Assembly: GCA_026419785.1 (NCBI GenBank) | Contig: JAODTK010002087.1 | Coordinates: forward strand, 186,001 to 250,000 | Origin: Sclerodactyla briareus | Taxonomy: Eukaryota; Echinodermata; Holothuroidea; Dendrochirotida; Sclerodactylidae | Reading direction: 5' to 3' | DNA length: 64,000 nt | Shown: positions 49,401 through 61,400 of the stretch, one piece after another | Layout of the letters: each line of letters opens with the position of its first letter | How positions within the stretch are numbered: position 1 is the first letter of the stretch | Translations under genes and position numbers: made by a program | Notes under the pieces: generated by a model | Database searches by the model: none | Told to the model about the DNA's origin: nothing | The model's input: only the letters and a program-made list of their open reading frames with translations

Positions 49401-52400
49401 ACCAGTTCAACACATTGGAATGACCTCTAATGGACTGCAAACCCATCTTAAATAAAGACATGGAATGATCATTTTTTTTTTATAATCAGCATAAATTCTG
49501 CAAAATAGACCAAGGGAGTACAGTAACCGCTAATCCAAGTTTTGTATCGTCGGGACTACCTAATCGTTTGGTTTTAGATATCTGAAACTTGCAAATTTTG
49601 CCAACACCTACTAAATTAGATATTTCTGCGGGAAATCTAGTCAGTTTGAGTAACTGCTAATCTGTACCATAGAAAAAACCACATCACAATAACTATTGGG
49701 TTGCCTCTTGTGAGCCTTGATAATGAGCAGGGACAACATTGAAAAGGGCTAATTATCCCACGGATAATGTCTTCATTGCCACACTCACAGTTTCCTGCTA
49801 ACAGGCAAATAGACACCACATATATCCACCCACACCAACAGAGCAATAACAAGTAAGTCTTTCTGACATGTTCAACTGAGGCAACTATGGTGCACAGAGG
49901 ACAGTGAATTCAGCTCTCCACCAAGCAATTGGATAAAATCACCCAGCACGAGAGCACAACATGGGGATTATGAGCTACATGCAGAACCAATAGATTACTA
50001 GCTCAGCGTCATAAGCAATCAGGACGTCAGAAGTCAACAAGAATCTGCATAAATTAATGCAAATTGGACTATGTAAATGCAAATTAGTAACATTCAATGA
50101 CCTTTGGTGACCTCGCCTACTGTAAAATCTATTGGTACTATAGAGAAACCATCTCCACGAGTTTCGTCAACAACTTTTAAAAACACAGCAATTTATGCAA
50201 TTAGACTATTAGACTAAATTAAATGACCTTTGGTGACCTCGTCCCCCTACTGTAAAATCTATGGACTATAGATAAACCCATCTCCACTGAGTTTCGCCAA
50301 ACAAACTTTAAAACCCCAGAAATTATGCAAATTATACTACTAATTAGCATATTATCATGCCAGGAACTCTTATTAGTCATTGTACACTTCATAGCTGTTA
50401 TTACTCTAAACTGCATCACCAATGCATTCTAACCGGTCAATTTTCAATGAATATCAAATTTACACCGCGAATTAGTAATGGTTGTTTGGGATGAAAGGTG
50501 GATGCACATCGACAACACTTCACCGCCCACCTCCACAACAAGGTTTCAGCTGACATTAGATATTGAACTGCACAATAACGGACGGACAGACAGACCCACA
50601 CACAACAAGTGATCACTAGGTCTCTCCTTGAACAAAAATGAACATGGCAGTACACTGATTGACGTACCTCACCCCTGGTATACCAACACATAGACCGGTT
50701 GACAGCCACTAGCTGCTTCTTTCTTGCCTGACTTGTACACCTGATGAATAGAGAAGATCAACACACAATCAATGGGTATCCGACATATCCACGGTTCATT
50801 AGTATCATAGTGTTTCCATGGGGTGCTGTGTGTGTAACATTAATTTACTTGACTGATACCCTCGTGTTAAAATGCTTCCCCACCCGAAGGTGGTTCAGCT
50901 GACTTAAGGAAATGCTTAGTCGGAAATTGTAGAGGTTCAAGTTTTGGGTAACTGTGGAAGGAAAAAACCCCGGCGATAACTCACCTACTCTTTTCGAAGA
51001 GTGCCCTGAGTAACAGGCAGGTGAGAATGCCTTCTCCCGGGATCGCCATTCAAACCTCCCCCATACACAGACCAGATGTAGCTTCAACTCGTTCAGCCAC
51101 GTTCCTACTCGAGAGAGGAGCGGGTGAAAGTTGGCGTCTGTGACGACACGGGGTTGAACTCAAGGATTGCAGGCCCCCCCCCCCCCCCAGACACTCTACC
51201 ATTCCATGCCACTTCACCGCTTGTAATATTAATATTAAGAGTTGCCATTTCATAAAGCGCAGGTGATCCATGCTGCCGACAATTGTTCAATGCGCTCCCC
51301 GAATAAAGTTCCAGCTGAGATACTTCTGGAATAACACAAATATGGAAAATGAATACCATGCGTGAGTAAAACGAGAAAGCCATTGTCCTTGTGATCCCTA
51401 TCCCGAGGAGCGATAGTCGCGGCCATATGCAAGTAGATGGAGATCAACCCTATTGTATGCCAATGAATATTTTTTCATGATTTTGCTTCTCAGCCATGTC
51501 CCACCCAATGACAACCTCATTAACTCATAATATCCACCTTTATGTAGCCAGTATCTCTTGTCTTTCGCCTATCTCCCTCCCCCGTTTTCCATTTTTTTTT
51601 TTTTTCAAACTCTCTTTAGCCTCTTCCCTCATGAATAATATTGAGGAGCAACAGAAAGAATACAACTAAAGATGTTCTCACGGTTTCAACAAAGTCATCA
51701 AGGGTAGTTTGACAAGACATTGAACCTACAGTTTGGTATATATACATTTTTTCATTTTCTTCTACGCCCATTGTTCGCGACTGGTCCTGATAACATAAAA
51801 CAAGTTCATGAGAAGTTGATGTGGTATTCACATTTTATCATTTTTGCTTGCAAGCCCTCCACCTATAGGGTTTAGATAGGACTATCTTGTGATTTTTTTC
51901 TCATCAGCTCCCCACCACAGTCATTTGTTACGGGGTATTCAAAAGTACATGTTCGCATTCACGTGGTATCATAAGATTAATTCCTCAACTTATGGAAAGA
52001 ATTCAAAGTATTAAGAGTCACATTCTCCTTTCACATGAACCATTGTACCTTAAAGATACCACAAACATCTTTGAAGTGCTATCTTGCCATGTTGGAAACA
52101 TAACATACTCTCCCTGTTAATTAGGCCTCACAGTAGCCGAAGGAAATTTTTCCAAAGGGTCCTCGGATGATGGGAGTATGTGGATCTGTTTTAGGTGGAA
52201 TGACACTGACCTTGGTAAGGTTCTCTATCTATCTTGATTATATCCCTCTCGGCCCCGTCCCGACAGCACCCGCTGCTTCTTCTCTGTCTCAACTCCTTCA
52301 TCAATGCATCATCAAAGACTGGAGATTAGGAACATGACTGGAAGAAAAAACATCCCGATCTGATAGATGAGATAGAACAGAAAGACAGATACAAGGAATA

Positions 52401-55400
52401 ACAGACTGATCACAATGGTGCGAACTAAAAACCGAGAAGCGTTCGCAATTTGCCTAACAGGGTTATCATCAGATATTACCTCCCAGTATAAACCCAAGTG
52501 TCCCTGGACAAAAATCAGAGGATATATGTAGTTGTGTCAGATGTGGGTGTATGTGTGTACATATGTGGACACCTGGCTTGCTATAAACATGGGAACTTGA
52601 ACCCCACTGGGATGATAAAACTTGTACTTTGTATACCGTGTTCCCCATAGAGTATTATGATCCCTATTATTTTCAGATCAGGTCAGAGGACCCCTGAGGT
52701 CACCAGGGTTTTAAAGTATGAGATCGTATGAAAGACAAGTCAAAAACTTGAAGTTTGATGTGTAGCTTCTTAAGTGGGAGGAGTACAAGAACCTATTGTT
52801 TTGTTTTGTAGTATTTGTAGATTATTGGGGGGTCAATTTCTGTGTGAGAATGAGAAAATTAATTTTGTGGAAAAAATCTGAAGATGGGGCCAATCCAGCT
52901 CGTAAGGCATGTTCACTAGACCCCACCTGAATGGATGAAGCTCTACTTGGTATGTGTGTTCCCTACGATAATACATGGGAACCTATAGTTGAGGATCCAG
53001 CAGACAGAAGTCACAGAGGGCACCAGGTTCCAAATCTGAAATCCTTGTAAACATGTAAGTCAGAAAGCTTTCCATGGGGGGAACAAGAAACCTCTTGTTT
53101 CTAGTGTAGATCGGAAGGGAATAGAAATTGTATGAAAATTCAATATTTTGGCCAAACTTCCGTGTCAACAACCCATGATGAGTACATGCGTTCTTGTGTT
53201 TTGGGGGGTGATGTCACGGGTGGACAGAGGTTTGTTTGAGTATGAAATTCTTGTAGAATGTGGGACCAGTGCAGGATGCATGGCCCAATCAGTTGGAATT
53301 TAATGTGTAGTTCCTCATTAAGAGGACAGGAACGCTCTTTGACTAGGTGACATAGGTAGGGAGTAAATTCTGATCAAATATTTGTGCAAGATTGATATCT
53401 AGTAAATTCCTTACAAGTGCATTACCTGTATAAGACAGGCACCATTTATTTGGGTCAGGTCTGATCAAGTGAGGGAATAGTCTGTGGCTTTCTCACAAAG
53501 AGACAAAGAATTCTTACTGTTTTGTCAGAATGGTGTCATTTTTTGGGAAAAAATGGTAATTCTAGTGAGAAATGTCAGATGTTGCCCTATGAGAAGGTAG
53601 GTACAATTTCCCATTTGGTCCTTGTTTCTGGACAGGTTATCACAAATGAGCAAGAATCACTGACCTTCTGGCTTCTGGTTGTTGAGGATTCAGTATTTTC
53701 AACCAATCTGATCTCAGAGGTAGGAGGGATCAAACTGCTAGTTACAGATAATAACCAAGCATTTTAAAAGATGTACAGATGAATACATTTTCGCCATGCC
53801 CTATTACCCCTAATTTGGAACTAATCAGTGCCCAATTTCAAATTGACTGGAACTGATTGTTAACCATGAAGATCTGACAAAATATCAAGTTTGGATAAAT
53901 TATGCAATTGGCATATTGAATGCCCCAAAGTGGCCACCAAAACCTTGTTAGAAAACTTTCATATTCAGCAATTTCCTACCATTCAAAAATTTGTAATGTC
54001 CATCAATTATGTACATTAGAGAATTGAATAGTAAACAAAATATCAGTGATTTAATAGCGCTTCATCCCGATCATCAGTGAATTGTCACAATGTGTAATAG
54101 ACAGACGCATGACTGCCGTGTTCATTCCAACGCAACAGTTCAGGACCTCCAACTTCATGGTGTCCCCTGAGGGGGACATCCCAATAGGGCAGCCACATGA
54201 TGGCACTCCACTATTCCACACAGTCCACATTCAAAGCGGTACCCAACTTTTATACGTAGGTGGCGTGAGATATTTTCAGAGGACATGCCTTGTCCAAAGC
54301 AATGTGGGAAAGTCCTTGGGCTTCCAATGGGCTCCGACTAACATTGAAAATCCAATCTGTTCATCTACCTAGTATCCTGACTATGTGCTGAACCACATCA
54401 CCATAAGAAATGGTTTGGACCCCTCTATCTTGCTGGTGAGCTCATAAATAAAATACACATAAAAAGGCTACTTTTCTCTACCTAATGATGGACCTTTCAG
54501 GACTAAAATCTGATTGGATAGTGTTCACCCCACCCCGATATTGCATAGAGAGTCTTACATCCAAGAAAAACTTCTGCTAACGATAGAATGTGACATTACA
54601 CACACATAAAATGCCGACCGCGAAGTGATCTCTAATCTTTGTTCAAATCTTTGTTCGCCAAAAGTGTCTCGCCCCTTGTTGCCGAGATCGGTGGGTTTCT
54701 ATATTCACTACACTACACACTATACACAACCCAACTAGTTCAGCAGGACCATCGCAGGTCAAACGAAGTCAACATAATTTTCACATATAACACATAAGAA
54801 ATTCCTTAACTAAAATACTGGACCAATAAGTTTGACTCTTATACAAAAAGCTCCCTTACTAATTGTTTTTTTTTTTTTTTTTTTTCATGCCCCTCCAACC
54901 TTATCTCCATAAATACCAAATTGAATATAAAATTTTATCGTTCAGTCAATCACTTTTGACCCAAATCCAACTTGGAATGTGCTAAATCCCCTAGTAGCAG
55001 AGGATTCATTGCCTTTTAAAATCATCTTCCTTCATTATTCATTTGCCTTTTATTTTAATAAGACAAGCCAGAATGCCCACCCCACCCCCCCTCCTGCCAG
55101 GAAGCAACACCTGCCACACAACTCCCACACACACAACAAACTATCCCCACGCAGCAGTTCAGGAGTCCCAAAAATAGATCTTAGGAAACTCACGTGGCCT
55201 TGGCTGGTCAGAGCCCTCATGAGCATTGGCTGTCGATGTTACTTCGGTCGGTTGAGACCTCATGTATATCAATAGTGGCGAAATGGCGACGAGACTCATG
55301 TATATTCATTAGTTGCGATTCGGTCCAAATGAATTGCGTATATAGGAATTTGGATCTGACCTAGTTATTTGTTACTAGAGTAAGGCCAGTTCCCCCTAAT

Positions 55401-58400
55401 TGTGCTTTATTCTATTGTCTATAATAAAGGTTTGGAGAGGCAAGCTATGGTATTGCTCATCCACGGGTTAGTGGAGTTAGAGTCGTAAGTAGAGGGTCCT
55501 CTCATTAGATTGCCGTGCTACGAGCTGATGTACCTTGTGTATATTCAATACCATTCAACATATTACCAGGGCCAGAAATAAAGTGCCTGTGCCGTTATAT
55601 ATATATATCGTGTGTCTGGAAAAACCATCCTATTGGAGCTCAACGAGGGTCCCTATTGAAGGGATAATATTGGCATAACATTTATGGGAACAGTCCCGGG
55701 ACGTTGTGGCATTTTTAGGAGGGAAACGAAAGAAACAGAACGGAAAACAGAACGGAAAACAGAACGTTGAACAGTCGCAGAAAATATGCTGAAACAATTT
55801 TGAAAGAAGTTTTGAACAATTTATTATCGAAGGTGATGGAAAATAACGATTATCGCACAAATATGTCGGAAAGCAGTTGAACCTTATATGAGAACGAGGC
55901 TGGAAGATGGAAAGTCGGTTTGATGTGATCTGGATTAAGGCAAGATGAACGAAACGGCGAAGTGACAGAATGTGACAGGATTGAGAGGAGAATTAAGAAT
56001 AAATTAAAAGAGTCGATTTAGGAACACACTCTAACGTTAAATCACAAAAAAACTTGGCCAGTAATAGTAATGGTAAATTTCATTCAGATAAGTAGATTTA
56101 TCCGTTAAGGCAATATTTATGTAATGCCGCGTCTATAATTAATTTATTCTTGCTCTAAATAGTAAACTATATCAAGGTGCAGTAAATCAGTAAGCTCTGT
56201 CCCTTCATCAATAGTATAAGCGTAAGTCGGACCAAGACGATTTACCATCACCGTGACAGAAAACCCAACATTGTTGCAGGCAAGAAGGAGGAAAGAACCA
56301 GAAAGCCAAAAGGCTAGGTGATTTCTTGACTCTTTTTCAAAACATAAGCCAGAACACACGGACAAAGTGGGATTGCACCAGCTCATTATGGAACCTAGAA
56401 CGTCTGACAAATTCCCATTTTCCCCAACCCCAACCAACATAGGGCTCCTAACTCGTGATAAGGAAGCTACCCAATAAATTTCAGCTTTTCAGGACTATGA
56501 CCTCTGGTGATTCTCAAATGAACTCTGACATGACCAAAAACCAAAAAACAATAGTGGTTTAAATGTTACTCATCATGGGGAACTCACATACCAAGCATGA
56601 GTTCATCCATCTGGGTGGAGACGAGTTATCGTGTGTACAAGTCAAAAATTGTCAAAATATCACTTTTCACAAATTTCATATTATTGAAAAAAAATCACCT
56701 TCGACCGACCAAAAACAATAGGGTTTCTGTACTCCCCATAAGTAAAGGCTACACACGACATTTCATCCTGATCTGACCAACAATTCTGGGACGATTGTGG
56801 ATTACAAGGTTTCCAGACTTGACCTCGGTTGACCTCGATGACTCTGACTGACCCAAAACAGTGGGGTTCATGTACTCTCATTAGGAATACATTACCAATA
56901 TGCGCTTCATCCATCCGGTTGGTTGGAGTTATCGTGTTTACAAGCCAAAAATTACCAAAATATTGAATTCACAATTTTTCTATTTCGACCAAAATTCACC
57001 CCGAACGGAACAAAATATAGGGTTCTTTTATACCCATAAGAAAGCTATACACCGATTTCAATCTAATCGGACCAAACCATTCTGGACTTGGCGGGTTGGT
57101 TTACAGGTTTCACACTTGGACCTCTGATGACCTCTATATGACTTCTGACCTGACCCAAAATAATAGGGTTCATGAAATCATCATGGGAAACACACCAAAA
57201 CGAGAATGAGCTTCATCCATCAGTGGGGGTTGAGTAATCGTGTGTACAAGCCAAAATTGGCCAAAACTATAAAACTTTTCTCTATTCTCCTATTTTTGAC
57301 CAAAATTCACCCGACTGACACAAAAACAGTTAGGGTTCCGTGTACTATCCATAAGAAAGCTATACACTAAATTTCAACTTGTTTGACCACCAACCCTTTC
57401 GGGGACTTTGCATTGTTTAACAAAGTTTTCCGACGTCTTGACCTCTGTTGACCTTAGATGACCTCTGACCTGACCCAAAAACAATGGGTTCATGTACTTA
57501 TCATTGGGGAACACAACAAACCAAGTAGCAGCTTCATCATCCAGGTGGGTTTGAGTTGGATCGTGTTTGTTTACAATGCCAATAAATTGGCCAAAACATC
57601 GAATTTCACAAATTTTCATTTTCAACCATAATTCCTCCCGACCTGAACCAAAAACATAGGGTTCTGCTACTCCCCATAAGAAGATATACACTAAATTTCA
57701 ACTTGTTTAGACCAACCTTTCTGCACTTGCATGTTACAAAGTTTTCCGACTTTGACCTATGTTGACCTAGAGGACCTCTGACCTGGCCCAAACAATAGGG
57801 TTCATGTTACATCTCATGTGGAACACACATATCAAGTATGAGATCATCTATCTAGGTGGGGTTAGAGTTATGTGTGTACAAGCCAAAATTGGCCAGGAAA
57901 ATCAACTTTCCCAATTTTTCTCTTTGGACCAAATTCACCCGACCCTGGACCAAGAAAACCAAATAGGGGTTCCTGTATTCCCCATAAGAAAGCTATACAC
58001 CAAATTTCAACTTGATCAACCAACCATGCTGGACTTAGCGTGTTTACAGTTTGCAGAACTTTGACCTCTGCTGACCTCAATGACCGCAAATGACCTCTGA
58101 CCTGACCCCTAAACAATAGGGTCATGTAATCATCATGGGGCACACACCATGCCAAGTATGGCTTCATCAATTCCAGGTGGGTCGAGTATCATGTGGACAA
58201 GCCAAATTGCCAAAATATGACTTTTCACACATTTCTATTTTTGACCAAAATTCACCCCCGACCAGAACCGAAAACCATAAGGGTTCTGTACTCCCCATAA
58301 GAAAACTATGCACCAACTTCACTGATCAGGACCAAACCAGTATGGGACTTAGCATGTTACAAGGGTTTTCAGACTTTGACTATGTTGACCTCAGATGACC

Positions 58401-61400
58401 TCTGACCTTACCCCAAACGATAGGGTTCATATACTCATCATGGGGAACACAAATACAAGTATGAGCTTCATCCATCCAGGTGGGGTAGAGTTATCGTGTT
58501 TACAGCCAACAAATTGGCCAAAAAAAATTGACTTTCCACAAATTTTCTATTTTTGACCGAAATCCACCCCTGACCTGAACCAAAACCAATAGGGTTCCTG
58601 TACTCCAATAAGAAAGCTAGACACCAAAATTCAACTTGATCTGACACCACCATTCTGGACTTAAAGTCGTTTACAAGGTTTTCGGACTTTGACCTCTAGG
58701 GACCTCGAATGACCTCTGACCTGACCAAAAAAAACAATGGGATCAGGTACTATCATGGGGAACATAATATCAAGTCATTGAGTCTGATCTAATCAGACCT
58801 GATCAAGTTATCGTGTTACAACTGGGCGTCACACACACAAACATACATACCACACACACACACAGCACACGCGCATTCTAAGCACACACACAACCACCAC
58901 CACCCACGACGTGATGCCTAGATTCCGCTGACTTCGTCAAGGAATAAAAATGTTACAGTTATTTGAATGTCTAATAACATAATCAAAATTGGGTGGGTAA
59001 GAGAGGGGTTTGACTTGTGGGCAGCTGATACAGCACAATTGTACAGGAGATATGGTTTACTCATGCTTATTCGAACAGCGCGATCATAGTGATGGGAAAT
59101 TCATCAAATTCATGAACAGCAAACACATAGATTCAGAAAATGTTAATGGGGACCATATAATGAGTTTGGCCCAAAAATTCTTACCAAGTTTGAAAATTGA
59201 ATATATGATGCAAATTAGGCACATACAATGACCTATATTGACCCCAGCTTACTTTCGAAATGATCTGGATCAAAGGTGGATCACATCTACCAAGGTTTTT
59301 TTTTTTTTTGTGGAAATCCAACAAAACTCAAGATGTGCAATAAAATAGGCAAACTAGACACATTAAATGCCCAGGACACACGACTTCACAGTAAAATGGG
59401 AACCATGTAGACCACATCACAAGTTTTTGTGGAAAATCTGAACAAACTTGGAAAAAAATTTGCAATAAAGTACGCAAAGTAGACCACGTCTTAGAATATT
59501 TAGGCTGAAAATCTAATCAGTGTATCACCTGTATCCAGGTCTACATGCCAAACTAACACTGTAGCCATACGGTTTTTGCGTAATCGTTGCTAACGAGGCT
59601 TTAACCGAATCAATAAAATAAGCTATTATCCAACTTCTAAATCTAATCAGATTTCGTCATAGTTCATTCATTAACGGCCTCACGGTTTGTGAGAAATCTG
59701 CTTACGAGAAAGTGTGACATTACACACACACACACAGGAAACACACGCCACAGTGACCCACTAGTCTCTTCATGAATTTCATTCAGGCGAGACCGCGAAA
59801 ACCACAATGCTGCATTGAGAGCGTGGTTTTTGTAACAGCATCAATATTTCAAGGACCAGAGAGATCCCTGTATAGAGCATTTATATCTCAAGTCACCAGA
59901 AGATTTAACAAACATACCGGACCTGCAGTAGGATCCAAAGACCTTAAACTCAATGAGCAGAGTAAGTAAGTGTGAGAAGACCAAGCCTTTACGGCCAGAG
60001 CTGCCGGTGGGGTTACGACCCTGCTGATTCCCAATCCACGCGGGGTTTGGGCATCCGTGTCGCATGTAGGTACAGACTAACCAAACCATTCTATTTACAT
60101 TTACTGACATGGTTGCATCGGCCAAAACATTCAATATTAGGAGAGTTTTTTTTCATCTTGAGATACTGTTTAAGGAAGGCCTTCCAAGAATATCACTAGT
60201 CAACATCTCCATATCAATTGGCACCAACCTGTATTTCCCACACTTGCTGTGTGCGAAATGTTAAACGTACAAACAACATTAACAAGCATGTTTTTTCCCA
60301 CCCAAGTTTCACACAAACATTCCCAACATTCCACGGAAGGAATTATCTTTTGAAAAAATCTCACCATCTATATCAGAAAAAAATTCCCCAGGGCCATTCA
60401 CATAGGCAACATGCGAAAAAAAATTAATTTCATAGGGGAACTTTTGTAACAGTCAATAGAGCAAGCCAGAAAGAAAAACAAGCTTATTTCAAATCATTTG
60501 TGGGTGTATCGCCAATAGGGTCTGATGGTCGTTCTTGGTACTCTACGTCACATAAACGTGCAGAAATTCTGATGGAAATCTGATTTTTCCAACTCAAATC
60601 AATTATTGGGTTTTTGGCCCAATATGCGTTCCAGGAACCTAGCATCAACTATTCATCAGTAGGCTGAATTATGGTGATTGAAAAAAACGCTTCAGTGAGG
60701 TGAAACATCGGATTTCAATCGGAAATTCTGCGATTTCAAGAAGTAGAATGCCAAGAACAAAATTTCAGGATTTGGTGGCGATACACTCCAAATTTCTGGC
60801 TAGCCCTCCATCCAGTAGTAAGTGATTAATAACCAGGGGGTTGTTGAATGGGACTCTTGTTTCTAGCATAGGTTCTCGTTATCAAAAAATATTACACGTG
60901 GAATATGACAATGACATTCAGACACAATGACGTCATCAAGTCCACATTTTAAGGAAAATGGAAGTCCAATTTCAGACAAGAAAAAACATATGTTGAAGCT
61001 CAAACCCCCCACTTGAAAACATTCACATCAATGTGTTTATATAAATTACCAGAGACATGAAAATACAAAATAAATCAATAATAAAAATACCTGCAATATG
61101 GAACTTCTCAAAGCGGCTTTGTAGGAAGTGATGTTTGCCAGGTTCACGAGCCCTTCCCCAAGGCAGAACGGAGGAAAGAGTCGGAATCCTCTGGGTGGCA
61201 TTGTTCAGTGGATCCAGGACTGTGAGAGAGATACATCCAGATTACTTGAAAACAGTGGTAAAAACCTGCATATAGAACCTTCTCTGACACCATGGACAAG
61301 GTGGTCATTGTAAGGTCATAGGTGATACACAGGTGAACTGTGGAGTGAGTCACTGAAAAGCTCATAGGAGATGCACAGGGGACTGGGATGATCATGAAAG

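Noticed and set aside
54082-54372. 96-codon plus-strand open frame in the ABCA intron
   Set aside because: Antisense to the gene, no motif recognised and no repeat of the frame elsewhere.
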